In this document: positions 1-11,165 of the stretch, piece by piece
Position numbering within the stretch: position 1 is the first letter of the stretch
Layout of the letters: every line of letters begins with the position of its first letter
Source of the DNA: Golubevia sp. BC0850
Taxonomy: Eukaryota; Basidiomycota; Exobasidiomycetes; Golubeviales; Golubeviaceae
Length of the DNA: 64,000 bases
Direction of reading: 5' to 3'
Assembly (NCBI GenBank): GCA_012976225.1
Contig: JAAVVG010000017.1
Span: 591,822 to 655,821 of the forward strand
The notes under the pieces: model-generated
Databases searched by the model: none
What the model was told of the DNA's origin: nothing
The model's input: the letters and a program-made list of their open reading frames with translations, nothing else
Program-made: the position numbers and the translations under genes

Positions 1-421
1 CTTAGGACGACTAGCCACAGACCTCAACCCCGTAATCAATCGTTCTTTCTTTGCTCTGTTTCTTGCTATCGACTGTTTGTTCTTCGATTTTCTGTGCGAG
101 ATACTAGAAGCAAAAAGGAGAGTATAGGTTGGACCACGAATGTGATGTTGCTAAGGCTCTAGTTGAAATACCAACGAACATCCTTCCACCTTTGCACCTA
201 TATTTAAGAAGTACAGAACCCCTTGAATTCTCAAATAGACAAATAAGAGGAGACAAAAAAAAATTTGGGATGTGGAGGTGGGGTCGAGGGTCCACACTTG
301 AGAAACTGGATTCGAAACAACTTGCTTCTCTTTCTTTCTTCCTTACTTTTCACCCGATCGAACTATATCTTCAAAAGTCTTTGTCAATTTCCCAACACAT
401 TCAAAATCAGCTCAAGTAATC
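1..421. promoter_or_regulatory. Upstream region of the first HSP9/12 gene
   Basis: No convincing coding exon is visible here. A TATA-like stretch tatatttaag lies at about 199-208, some 220 bases before the start codon. Its core TATTTAAGAAG (201-211) recurs exactly upstream of the paralogue at 48912, which suggests a shared core promoter. A CCCCT (stress-response-element-like) sequence is at about 217-221. The regulatory reading is inference. Confidence 0.4.
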
Positions 422-952
422 ATGAACAGTGAGTAACAACCCTTTACCTCTCTTTCGCCTCATTGTCCCAATGCGTCCATGTGTGCGAAGCTCACCCACC
501 CCTTCTCTCTCTTTCCTCAGACAAAGGAAAGCCCTCTCAAGCTGAGAAAGGAAACTTTTCTACCCAAAACGAAGCTGAAAAGAGCGTTTTGCAGAAAGGA
601 AAGGAAGAAGTTGAGGTGAGTTATTCGCGTAGTCGCCCATCGACGTTCGCTCTTGATTCATCGTCTTTGTTTGTGTCTGGTCATCAGATTGAAGTTAAGC
701 TAGTATTTCGTGAATCCAATCTCTGACAGGCTCTTCTCGCTGGTGCTGGAAAGCTTGCTGATCAACACGGATCTGACTCGTGAGTGATCGATGAAGTCCA
801 TTTGGAAAGTGGATAATCCGAATAAGACCCTTTTCTGAATCTGTTCCAATCTCATTGGTATCTTCAGTCCATCTGCCAAACCAGAGGAAAGCTCCAAATC
901 AATCATCGAAAAGGCCAAGGACGTTGCTCTTGGACTCAAGAACAAGTTATGA
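422..952 (+). CDS. HSP9/HSP12-type small stress protein (paralogue 1)
   Basis: Predicted 78-residue hydrophilic, Lys/Glu/Ser-rich protein from four exons (422-428, 521-615, 730-779, 868-952); all joins are GT-AG and in phase. The layout is that of the fungal Hsp12/Hsp9 family: an N-terminal MNNKGKPSQAEKGN-type start, a middle LQKGKEEVE block and a C-terminal KAKDVALGLKNKL amphipathic tail. Family members are induced by heat, osmotic and stationary-phase stress and associate with membranes. Exon 1 is only 7 nt, so the start is found by splicing rather than as an open frame. Exons 1 and 2 match the paralogue at 48912-49474 in length (7 and 95 nt). The sequence is more diverged from canonical Hsp12 than that paralogue, so the family call rests partly on shared gene structure. 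Confidence 0.7.
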
Positions 953-953
953 A

Positions 954-1541
954 ATGTTTCTCTCTCGCTTCATCTGTAAATGATCTCCTAATGAAATGAA
1001 GGCAATTCCAGAAACTCTCTTACATGTTTGAATTGATGTTACCCGCTAGACCGTGACTGTAAGTCATATGGCATCTTTCGAATGTCGCTAATTCCCTCTT
1101 GAACGATGGCCAAAGCGAGACATACAAGATCAGAAATGCAAACATTTAAACCACAACCATATCCAATCTCAATGAACTTCTCTGATACTCTTGAAGAGTT
1201 CTTTCTAGACAGATCTATCCCGCGAAAGTAAAGAGGTTGGTGTGAAACCAGGCGCAGACTTGATTAGAAAGGGGAGCTCTTTAAAGTAACGCTCCCAAGT
1301 AGGCGGAGTAAATTTTAGATCAAGAAATAAGTAGGCAGTACAGGAAGGAACAATAGAAACAGAGGCAGAGAAAAACAAGAAGGGGAAACGGGAGGCAGAA
1401 AGGGGTAAAATAGAAAAGCCAGAGATAAACTCCAAGCAGATCATGGTTTAAGAGTTTAATACTACTCTTTTTTTACCGGCTGGAGAGGGAAAAAGGGAAG
1501 GAAGGGTCAGGGTCAGTTCCAAAGTAATGCGAGATCGACAG
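954..1541. other. Convergent intergenic region
   Basis: This stretch lies between the 3' ends of the HSP9/12 gene (+) and a secreted-protein gene (-). I see only short unsupported open frames and no RNA gene. It probably holds both 3' untranslated regions. Confidence 0.5.
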
Positions 1542-2226
1542 TCAACTCATCTGTGCCATTCTAACGGAAGCCCTTACCAGGTACAAGAACCCAGTCAATG
1601 GATTCGGCTTCTCCTCATCACGACCAACCAATCCGCCAAAGCAATTCTTCTGTAGGACAGGAAGGACGTCGAGGGCGGCTTCCAACATTGCATCATGGTC
1701 CAGACCAAAAGTTTTGAGCAAGACACAGGTAGATGTTTGGTCCTGAAGAAACAGAGTAGGAGAGGCAAATTTCAGTCCCAAATTGACTTTGGAAGGGTTT
1801 GTTCTGTGGAGAAATGCTTTTAGGAGTGCTCACCTTAGAAGATCCCATTTTCTCAATCTCATCGATAGCGGCATTCAGAATCTTGACGAACTTCTTCAGA
1901 TCCTCAATCAAACATTGATCGTCTGATTTCGCAGCTCTGTTAAAGAAGTTGAGATTCTCGTTGTTTCCATTGAGATCTGGAGATTTGTGAGTGACAGAGT
2001 TGACGACTTTGACTGGAGTAGTAGCTCTGTTGAAAAAGTTGAGATCTTGACTGTTTCCATTGAGAGTTGGACTCTTTTGGGTGACAGAGTTGATGAATTT
2101 GACTGGAACTACTTCAGAATTTTGACGATTCTTTAGATGAGAGTGACCATGAGGGGCCTTGACCAAAGTAGCAGAAGTCAAGGCGAAGAGAGAGAGTGAA
2201 GCGATGAGGATTGAAGAGACACGCAT
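1542..2226 (-). CDS. Secreted protein with a 30-residue tandem repeat
   Basis: Predicted 197 residues from two exons (2226-1834 and 1742-1542, phase 0, gtgagc donor and ttcttcag acceptor). Residues 1-19 form a signal peptide (MRVSSILIASLSLFALTSA). Two adjacent copies of a 30-residue unit follow; each has a PVK..NSVT.KSP core and ends LNFFNRA. The C-terminal half carries three cysteines (DDQC, TSTC, KNC) and predicted helices, with no transmembrane segment after the signal. I do not recognise a family. An extracellular or cell-wall role is inferred from the signal peptide only. The repeat could be processed after basic residues, but no clean Lys-Arg site is present. A long GA repeat sits 25-80 bases upstream of the start. 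Confidence 0.7.
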
Positions 2227-2248
2227 ATTGAAAGAGAGTGGTTGAGAT

Positions 2249-2252
<4 letters not shown>

Positions 2253-2307
<55 letters not shown>
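2253..2307. repeat. (GA)n microsatellite
   Basis: About 27 uninterrupted GA units lie directly upstream of the start codon of the secreted repeat protein, read as TC repeats on its coding strand. It may sit in the 5' leader or promoter. Confidence 0.95.
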
Positions 2308-2308
<1 letters not shown>

Positions 2309-3188
2309 TGATGAAGAAGAGAGAGACGTTCAGAATCTCTTGCTCTTACACCTTCCGAGCTCTAAAACAAGGGGTAGCATGTTTGGGGTGGAAATGTTCT
2401 GGCTCGCCCGCTCCTGTTCGTCGGTTCCGTAGATGGGACTGAAAGGTTACAAAGTTGCAGCTAAAGAGGGAAGAATTGGCAGCTGAGAGGAATTTTTGGA
2501 GCTGTCACATCGTTCCTGAAGGGGTAGGGTGGATCGTTCAACAAGGGGGGTTAGGTGCAGACAAGTCAGAAAGGAGAGTTTCTCCCTTGGGCCGGTCAAA
2601 GATTTGAATGGAATTGCCGACTAAAAAGAAGATAGACAGGGATTGAGAACAATCTGACAGCTCTCGAATTGTCGGTGGAAGACAAATGACTGAGGCTATA
2701 GAGGCTCGACAAAAGATAGTCTTCTGAGCAAATATTGAGCCCTTGACCTTATTCTGTCGACTTCGATTGTTATCCTGAAACGGAAACTGTCTCTTTTTTG
2801 ATCTTTAAGGATGAGGCGATGAAGATTTACTATTCATCAACTGCTTCTCGATGCTTGTGCAATCCCATCGGGACTCTATTACCTATAAGACTCAAACTTA
2901 AACCAAATCCACAGCCAGTCAGGAATTCAAGACATCTTTTCTCCTGTCGACTTCTATTTCCGGAGAAATTGTAGAATCAGAGTGGGTCGAGCGAGAAAGT
3001 AGAACCACTGAATCCACTTGTTCAAACTTGAGAATGTTTATCACTACTCTCTCATCATCCCAAGCTCAAAACGTCCTCAGTAAAATACCCAAAGAAAACC
3101 ATCTTGAGAGTGGAAGAACTCCACCTCCTCTTTCCATCCTCATTTTTCCCGAAAGACCTGACTCGAAGAGAAGACGTTCTCATCACTC

Positions 3189-3202
3189 CTCCTCTCTCTC
3201 TC

Positions 3203-3233
<31 letters not shown>

Positions 3234-3258
3234 CCTCTCTCTTCTCTCTCTCTCTAAC
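3189..3258. repeat. (CT)n-rich microsatellite
   Basis: CT dinucleotide repeat broken by a few extra bases; about 70 bases long. Confidence 0.9.
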
Positions 3259-3797
3259 ACATTTTCTGACCGAAAGGATAAAATTGAAGAACTTGAATTG
3301 GATGATGTTACAGAAAGAAGACAGGGAAGAGAAATATGCAAAGAATAAGGGTTCTATGAACTTTTGAGGTTTTGAGAGGGAGCGAATTGGGGATCTTAGA
3401 TTCTCTTTGAATACCGCGCTAGATGATAATTGACTGTCGGACTTGATCTTGGGAGTTTGGCGGTCTGAGAGGAGAGAAAATTCAAAGGGAAGGGAGGAGA
3501 AGGGGGAGGGAAAGAGATTGGGATAAAGAAGGAGAGTCAGCTTGGGTCTTAAGGGGAGGGGATAATTCGAGTGGGTCCAACAGGATTGATGGAAAAGACC
3601 CTAAATAGATTATCCCTTAGTTGTCAGCGACCCTAAGCTCAGAAGGATAGTAGAGAACTTTGAAGGAGAAGAATTCTGACAAGTAGAGCTCTCTAACCTT
3701 CTTTCCTGAATCTATCTGAGTTCTTTCCCTCCTTCCAAGACTATCCAAATGGTTTGAAGCTTGAGATCTAATCCAAAGGAATCTTCAATAGTGCTTC

Positions 3798-4114
3798 TCA
3801 TGCGATCCTAGCCTTCTGAGGACGTTCTTCCGATCTTGTCTGTCTGCAGCTCTTCCCTTCTCTCTCTCGAATCACTCTCCACTTTCCGACATCACCTTTT
3901 ACTTAGTACTGATCACTACTACCTCTACCCTAAGATGCTGACTCACCTTTGATTTCATACACTCAGCCAAAGCTCTAGCGCTCTCTGCACAAGGACCTGA
4001 ATTGTTGAGATCATTTGCACTCGCCCAGCAAGCCAACATTGCAGCGAATTCGGGAGCACAAGGAGCTACCCTTGATTCCTTCTTTGGTCGAACTTTAAGG
4101 TTTCTTAACTTCAT
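3798..4114 (-). CDS. MRP10: Mitochondrial small ribosomal subunit protein mS37 (Mrp10, twin Cx9C)
   Basis: Exon 1 (4114-3947) encodes 56 residues beginning MKLRNLKVRPKKESR, with two Cx9C motifs: C19 to C29 (APC...LAC) and a second C-x9-C ending in AECM. This is the CHCH fold of Mrp10/mS37/CHCHD1, a small mitoribosomal protein imported through the Mia40 disulfide relay. A gtgagt donor follows the last cysteine. My best second exon is 3839-3798 (acceptor gcagacag), adding 13 basic residues for a total of 69. Other fungal homologues often end in an INYHL motif, which I cannot find here, so the 3' exon is uncertain while the identity of exon 1 is firm. Confidence 0.75.
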
Positions 4115-4438
4115 TGAAGGTTTATGATTGAGAGTCGTGATGGGTTGAGGTTAAAGATGGAATTGAAGCGTCTTCTACTCTTCTCTCTCTCCATTCCATG
4201 TTCCAGGGAATCACAACTCAATTCACATCCAATCTCACTTTTTATCTGAACAGACTAGCCAGTTACTGACTTCAACAGTTAACTTCAATCAGTCATACTT
4301 TATTAGGTAGTCCTTCATTGGTTCTATCCTTTTCAGTTCAGTCGAAACGATAGCAGTCAAGCTCAGTTCGATTCCAATTCATATTCAATCCGATCTACTT
4401 TTCTCAATCAATTCCCTCTGTTTGATTCAACTGAAACA
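4115..4438. promoter_or_regulatory. Divergent promoter region between mS37 and TFIIB
   Basis: The 324 bases between the two start codons hold no coding exon. The stretch is rich in caatc/gattc motifs. No specific site can be assigned. Confidence 0.4.
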
Positions 4439-6160
4439 ATGACTAATCAGGTGCGCATCCATTCGTCGCTTGAGTGAATGAGAGAATGGAGGAGCCGAAG
4501 GAATGGCTGCAATTGGAAGAGGAAGGGGGATCGGATTGGATGCTGTTGGACATAGCATACAATCCCTTTCCATTCTCCTTCTCTCAATTGTTTTGGCATG
4601 AGATTGTAGATCTGTTATTGAATCATTCCGCTTGTGTCTTTCTATTCCCAGAGATCTTCACAAAGCTGACCTCTTTCTCTATCCCTCCAACTCTCTTCCT
4701 GATTCCCTCCTTCCTCTCGTGTGACATTCTCCTCTTCTATCTACTCTTATCTACTCTAATCTACCTTGAATCAAATCTTACATCATCTCATCAACTTCAT
4801 CCGATCCAGCCCATCACCACTTCCAAATCCACCGCCAGACCTTCAACTTCAGCCCCAATTTTATCTCAACACACTTCACATTCTCAACCTTTCGCTTTAC
4901 GTCCAAGTGCAAAGAACAAACAAGATGAAGAGAAAGATCAAGATGAGAAAGATGCTGCTTTCCAAGCTCAACTAGGTGTCAAGTTGCATTGCCCAGATTG
5001 TGGTCCAAGCGATTCTCCAAACATCATTGAGGAATTCTCTTCCGGAGATTTGGTCTGTGGCAATTGTGGTTTGGTTTTGGGAGATAGGATTGTGGACACT
5101 AGGAGTGAATGTGAGTAATGATGGGAAAAGATAGGGAGAAGGTGTGAAGGGAAAGGTTGCGCAGTTCTTTCTATCTTCATGGGAGGAGGGATGATCCTTC
5201 CTTCCTCTTATATTGTCTGAGTGAAGGAGATTCAGTTGTTTCCCCTTTGAGTTGACTCTCCCCTCTCTTTCCTTTTATTCTTCCCCAGGGCGTACCTTTG
5301 CAAACGAAGATGGAGATGATCCATCTCGTGTAGGTTCAGCTCAAAACCCTTTACTCGGAGGTTTACAAACTCATTCCTTCGAAACCAGAATTTCATCAAA
5401 AGATGGTTATACAGGAGTAGCCATAGCACTTCAACGAGCAGCATCTCGAGTAGCAGCACCTCAAGGTAGAGCTTTACAAGATGCTTTCAATTTAATTCAA
5501 TCCAAAGGCGAATCCATTTCTTTAGAAAGAATGGTAACTGATTCAGCCAAACAACTTTATGCAAGAGTTTTAAAAGAAGGAATTTTAAAGAACAAAAGGT
5601 TAGAGGCCATTGTAGCAGCCACAATCTTCGTAGCTTGTAGAGCTCATAAAGTTCCAAGAACCTTTCCTGAAATCGTTGCTTTAACAAACGTTCCTAAAAA
5701 AGAAGTTGGGAAATGTTTCAAGGAAATTGCAAAGAATTTCAATATCAATACTGCTGTTATGAATGGTGGGAAAGAAGGTGAAAGTAGTGGGGCTGGAATC
5801 ACTCCTACTGATGCTATTGATTTGATTGGTAGATTTTCAAATCATTTAGGAATTAAAGTTAACGGTTTTGCTAAATCTAGTGAAATGTTGGCTCAAAGTG
5901 TTAGAGAGTTGGGGTTCTTGGCTGGAAGATCTCCGGTTACAATTGCGGCTTGTATTTTATTAATGTGTTGTACTCTTTGGGATGGTGAGGCTAAGAGAAC
6001 TGCAAAGGACATTGCTAGGGTAGCCAGTGTTAGTGAAGTTACCATCAAAAGCTCTTATAGAAAGCTTGTGGTTGAACAAAAGGAACATGGGAAACTTATT
6101 AGTCCGGAGTTTTTGGAAAAATATAAGGGTAGAATTGATGTTAAGAGATTGGTTGAGTAG
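4439..6160 (+). CDS. SUA7: Transcription initiation factor IIB (TFIIB)
   Basis: Predicted 394 residues from three exons (4439-4450, 4810-5110, 5289-6160). TFIIB bridges TBP and RNA polymerase II at the promoter. After about 60 Ser/Thr/Lys-rich residues comes the zinc ribbon with cysteines at about 65, 68, 87 and 90 (HCPDCG and VCGNCG). The B-reader motif is rebuilt across intron 2 as SEWRTF, which confirms that splice. Two cyclin-like repeats follow (from about KGESISLERMV and from about ITPTDAIDLIGRF), ending EKYKGRIDVKRLVE. Yeast Sua7 is 345 residues; the extra length is the N-terminal extension. Exon 1 encodes only MTNQ and precedes a 359-nt intron. Confidence 0.96.
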
Positions 6161-6912
6161 ATTTTGTTCTTTCGTCGTCTGCTTTTTCCAGTGAGTAAAT
6201 TTAGCTTTCCTCGATTTTGCGGAGAGCGGGAAACGCTTTGTTTGCTGAGAGAGCAGAGAACGTTGGTAGTTATGATACATCGACTCACTCTTCTTCCTGC
6301 GTTGTCATTCAACAGCTGCTTTTCCTCAAAACTTCATTTTCGAACCGGCTTAGAGGATTCCTATACTTGGGCGTCTTCCACTTCCATCCAAGACTCCTCT
6401 TACTCTCTTGCTATCCTCAACGTAGGTTTGTTTTTCCTCGAGTTTCTCTTCTTTCTTTTTTCGGTCACGTTTTACTTTTTAGGCGCCTTCTCAAAACAAA
6501 TACACAATCGTCAAAACTTCTGCATACTCTTTTCTCCACTGCAATCAATCAATCAATCAATCAATCTATCTTCTGTTCTCTGACTTGGAAACGAGACTGC
6601 GAGTAGAAATCTCATTTCAAAGAGTTGACAACTGACAGTCAAATAGTTACTGAGAGAACTGATTGCTAATGTATGAAAGAACAGACGACGAGAACATTGG
6701 TAAGGCTATGAGTCGAGCATGAGTAAGGAGAAAAGTATCGAGGGGAGAAATGAGTCAACGGAAGGTTGAGGACATAAACTCTAGAGACAGCGAGACAACA
6801 GAGGGGAGAATGTAAACTAAAAGATGATGATTGAGACGATTCGATTCTAGCTTGAATTCTTGACGAGAACGACTTCGAGAGCTTCACTTTTGATTTTTTT
6901 GAGTTACGGTTT
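6161..6912. other. Convergent intergenic region
   Basis: This lies between the TFIIB stop and the stop of the minus-strand zinc-knuckle gene. It contains a (CAAT)n-like stretch (caatcaatcaatcaatcaat, about 6541-6562). I see no gene; 3' untranslated regions are likely. Confidence 0.5.
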
Positions 6913-8875
6913 TCAGGCGCGAGGAGCTCGCAGGATGTAAGGACATTGGTAGACGGCGTGACCCATCGAGAGACAACTCAAGCAGCAATGCATTCTCTGA
7001 GAGAAGGGAATTCAAGGCAAGGAGAGGGTGAAGAGAAGTCAGGAGTCAGAAGAGAGAAAGAGAGGAAGGGAGCCAGATCGATAATTCGACCATTCAACCA
7101 CACTCAAAAAGGAGAGAAAAGGTCAGAAGACTCACCTGACAACCTTCACAGCCACGCTCTGGTACGTTGAACATGAAGCAGAGAGTATCCGCTCTTCCCT
7201 TTCCGTCAGGCGAGGCATGGTCGTTGCCAGCTCGAGCTCTAGCTTGTCTAGCGACAGCACAATCTGGAACTCCATGATTTGCGTCTCCACAGCACATGCA
7301 GACATGACGCTTTGGACAGTTCTTAGCCTTTCGCTTGCATCCTCCTCCATTGTAAGAGTAGCAAAAGATCCTTGGCTTGCTAGCACCGTCGCCGCGATCA
7401 TGACCATCTCTACCTCCATGAGAGCGAGAGTTCCTATCGTCTTCATGTCTTTGACGTTTAGAAGGAGGTCGTTCCATTCTGTCAACCAGAGAATCAGCTG
7501 CGTTTGAACGAGGTGAATAAGCTTCTTCAGGTCTTCTTGAATCGTACCTGCTGTCCAATGGATAACGATCAGCTGGAGGTCGAGGAACGTAAGAAGTTCT
7601 TGGGTCCAATCTTGGATCTTGAACCGGAGGAGGAAGGGGGACATCTCTTGGATCGAACCTTGGATCTGCTCTGGGATCCGCTCTTGAGTCGTACCTCGGA
7701 TCCAATCTAGGATCTAACCTTGGATCAAGTCTAGGATCCAAACGAGGATCAACTGGAGGATCTAAAGATGAACGAGGAGGTTGGTGAAGATAGGCTGCGT
7801 AAGGATCGCTTGAATACCTCGGTTCTAGACGAGGATCAGACCAAGCCGGCGGTGGAGGTGCAGGTGAAGAGATAGGAGCTGTCCTGTAATCCAATGGAGG
7901 AAGAGCCGAAGCATATCCGTGTCCAGATCCAGATGCTGGAATAGCAGAAGCGGCAGATTGATGACGATCGGCATCTCCTCTTTGACGAGAATCGTAAGGA
8001 CTGTAACGATCAGTTCTAGCACGAATTCCATTGACTGAATGATGATCTCCATTAGAATTATCTTCAGCTCCTCTACCCTTCTTTCCTGCTTGACCTTTTT
8101 CGTTGATTCGATTGACCGTACTTTCCATTCCAGATTCTCCTCTCCTTGTCTTGGTTTGAGCATTTTTCTCCAACCATTCGATTCTTCTCTGTTGAGAGAA
8201 GACCTTGTCCTTCATCCTAGATTGTTCTTCTTTAATCACTTCCAATTCTCTGCGAAGAGTTGACATTGGAGATTCCTCTCTTGGACGAGGAGGAAGTCCA
8301 GACGTTGTCGGGAGTGGAGCAGACTCGGAATTGGACTCGGCTGGTTGAGGTTGAGGAGAATCAAAGTTCTCAGAGTGTTCCTGCTTGATGACTACCTCTT
8401 CTTGAACTGAATATAGAACAGGACTTTTCTCCAAAGGTACAGAGGTATGGTCTTGACTTTCATGGGATTCGACTGGATTTGATAGGTCCTTTGAAACCTG
8501 CAAAGGTTCCTCTGCAAGAGATGGCTGTTCTTGAATCGGAACAGGATCTGGAGTGTCTGGGGTGTCTGGAGTTTCTGAAGGTTCTTCTTTGATTGGATTG
8601 TCCGATGTCGGAAGCTCGACTTGAGCTTGGCCAACATTTGAGTCTTCCTTTGGCTCTTCTGTCGGAACCATCACCTCGTCTTGATCCTGGACTTGAGGAG
8701 CTGTTTCCATTGGATTGTCTTGAATAGCAGGCGCATCAGCGGAGAGAACAGCCTCAAGAGATTGAGAAGGGTCTGTTTGAAGAGAAGATTGAGGGAGAAC
8801 GGAAGGAGACGTGGAAGCCACCAATGTAGATTCATGATTCTCTAAACCGGTAGCTGAAGCTGCAGTCTCACTCAT
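6913..8875 (-). CDS. Proline/acid-rich protein with DPRLDPR repeats and two CCHC zinc knuckles
   Basis: Predicted 607 residues from two exons (8875-7136, 6996-6913). Residues 1-200 are acidic, Pro/Ser-rich and disordered. A short coiled coil (MSTLRRELEVIKEEQSRM) follows at about 205-240. A run of DPRLDPR-type repeats occupies about 355-415, then an RS/RD-rich stretch. The C-terminus has a CCCH-like C-x7-C-x6-C-x3-H and a C-x2-C-x4-H-x4-C knuckle. A second C-x2-C-x4-H-x4-C knuckle is completed only by the 84-nt second exon (CCLSCLSMGHAVYQC), which strongly supports the splice. RNA binding in the nucleus is a reasonable inference from the knuckles and RS/RD content. I cannot name an orthologue. 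Confidence 0.85.
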
Positions 8876-9235
8876 AACGAGTAGAAGGTGAAAGGAGGTA
8901 GACTAAGAAAGATCAAGAAGGGTTGTCTTGGAGAACTTGAAGAGTTGCGAATTTCTCCTTCGTGGATCCCTAAGAGGAAATTTTTCTTCAAGTCGCGTAT
9001 TCTCGACTCGCGAGACACAATCATCTCCAACCCATCCCTTAAATCAATTTTTCGAGAAAGTTCCACTTCTCAGAAACTGATATGCTATTCGTTATGGTAC
9101 TTATACGAGGCGAGTAAGATATTGGACGTTGAGGTACAAGAAATGAAATCAAGAAACAAGTGGATATCTACAACAAATACAGAGAGAATCTTCAAATCTT
9201 TAACAAAATAGGTAATATACATGGAACTCGAAAAG
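8876..9235. other. Upstream region of the zinc-knuckle gene
   Basis: 360 bases between the 5' end of the zinc-knuckle gene and the 3' end of the membrane-protein gene; both genes are on the minus strand. No coding exon is seen. Confidence 0.45.
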
Positions 9236-10492
9236 CTATAACGCTCCAGCAGGCCATCTTTGACGAAGGAGCGAGCTTTGGTCTTCTCCAATCCTTCGAC
9301 CTCCTTCTCCTTCCGGCCCAGGGCCTCTCTGGGTAGCCACCAAGGCTTCGTCTGGTACTCCCAAAGCTTTGGCAGATCCCCAGCCACCAGAGAATTGAAT
9401 TTTGGCGGCTATGAACTCGCGTAAGAAGATCAAGAACTGTCCAATCATGAAGGAGATGACACAGCCCACCCCGATCCCGGCTATGTAAGCCCCTACCAAG
9501 CCTCCGTTCTCTTGAGTGTCGAGGAAGTCGTAAGTGTAGAAGCCTTGAGCGGCGTAGGTGATATATGCGCTGAAGAAGAGAAGGTGTGGCTCTAGATCAG
9601 TGACTTTTCGAAGTACAGCTCTCTTCAACTTTAGGATCTAGCTCGAGTCTACTCACACTCCGAGATACATGGCTATCAGTAGAAACACAGATAGACAGTG
9701 CCACCAAGGTAGCATGGGTCCTCGGCCTAGGACAAAGACTTCGAGAACAGCAAAGACCAGATTCAAGGCGTGAACGGATATATTATCCCACGTAGACCAG
9801 ACCGAATCGAAGGCATTTCCTGCCAACAAAGCCCAAAAGACGATAGTAACTATCAGAGGCTGTTGAATGAGTAGAAGAGAAAGAAGGACTGAGTGAGCCA
9901 AAAAGTTGGTTGAGTCACTGAACGGGTATAGGACAAGAACTCACGAAAGTCGCAACTGTTGACCAAAGAAGAACATGAGCCAACTGGAAAGGCCTATAGA
10001 ATCTTTCGAGCCAAGATCGAGGCTTTTCTTGTTCCGACTGATGTAAGATTTGATCCCTATCCTGAGACTCGAGGTTCGAGGGGGTCGAAGAGCGCAGCTT
10101 CTCTCTCATCTCTGTGGTTCTCGTAGAGTTCGCTTTCCTCCATTTTCGTAACGAAATCCAGAATGAGAAGGTATGGACTGCAGATATGGTGTACCATCCG
10201 AAGAGACCCCAGTAGGAGAGGACAGTGCTGTGAAAAAGAAGGAGGATTGTCAGCCAATCTATCTCGCAGCTTGCCTCCACCTCTTGAAAGCCACTCACAA
10301 GAAAGAGAATTGACTTGTGCCATTCCTGGCAAAAGTGATGATCAGAGTGGTCAGGACGTAGATCGCTACCAAAGCTCTCCAAAGGAAGAGAAGCAGAGGA
10401 GAGAGTAGATACGAGGTAACGAATCGATGTTGAGGATCGAAAGGAGTAGAGACTCCAAGGAGCTTGTAGATTCTTGTCGAGAGTTCGCCCAT
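9236..10492 (-). CDS. Multi-pass membrane protein, basidiomycete family of unknown function
   Basis: Predicted 337 residues from four exons (10492-10299, 10227-9945, 9859-9657, 9569-9236), all in phase. About six or seven hydrophobic segments are visible: YLLSPLLLFLWRALVAIYVL; VLSYWGLFGWYTISAVHTF; LAHVLLWSTVATFPLIVTIV; NLVFAVLEVFVLG; LPWWHCLSVFLLIAMYLGV; and LVGAYIAGIGVGCVISFMIG. A charged loop of about 50 residues lies between segments 2 and 3. The WDNISVHALN, PWWH and GFYTYDFLD motifs resemble a conserved fungal membrane family distantly reminiscent of FAR-17a/AIG1-like proteins, but I cannot confirm that. The C-terminal tail is hydrophilic. Function is unknown. Confidence 0.85.
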
Positions 10493-11165
10493 ATCAAATG
10501 AGTCTCGCGAAGTGATGCTTTGAGGCAGAAGAGATGGTTTGGAAGAAGGAGGAGGAAGAAAAGGATGAGAGGAAATTTGGCATGAGGTTTAAAACCATCC
10601 TCCTTTTTGAGGGTGAGGAAGGTCAAGCATTTGAGATTTGATTAATTCTTGAAGTAAGGGGGAACGGAACCAAGTCCCGTTCTTCTGTTCTGTCCTACAT
10701 ATATACGGTTGATCTGATGAGGTAGTGAGGTACCACTTGGTCCCAAGGTTGAAGGGAGAGGCAAATGCTTTGGAGGGTTGGGGTGGTTCGAGCAAGGGGT
10801 AAGGACCTCCTGGGCGCAGTAGGAAGGTCACAGGGTGAGTCGAAATACACGTTTCTTTTTCTTCCCATTCGAAACAAACAACAAGGTCTCTCTTTCATAA
10901 TAATTCGGTTTAAAAAACAGAAAATGCCTTGGAGTGTTGCCTATTAGTTTACATCGAAAAAGTATGAATGAGTGAGTGAATGCATGAATACATAGAAAGG
11001 GAAGCTTGGGAGATGAGTTTTCGACTTCGAGAGGAAACGAAACCAAGCATTTTTGGGTTGGAGATCAAAGAACCGAAGGCTCAAGCGTTAACAAGAGTCC
11101 AGAGAAGAGGCAGTCGAAAGGGGAAGTTGAACAAATCAGATAGAAAGAAGTGTAACAACCACCAT
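10493..11165. other. Intergenic region
   Basis: About 670 bases between the 3' end of eL30 and the 5' end of the membrane-protein gene, both on the minus strand. I see no supported gene. Confidence 0.45.

Larger units (their letters stand above)
2227..3797. other. Long intergenic region with GA and CT microsatellites
   Basis: About 1.6 kb without a gene I can support. It lies between the 5' end of the secreted-protein gene and the inferred 3' end of the mS37 gene, both on the minus strand. It contains a (GA)n tract at about 2253-2307 and a (CT)n-rich tract at about 3189-3258. Open frames across these tracts are low-complexity and lack splice or homology support. Confidence 0.5.

Noticed and set aside
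3028-3367. Plus-strand open frames over the CT microsatellite
   Set aside because: The frames are low-complexity Ser/Leu runs created by the repeat in two registers.
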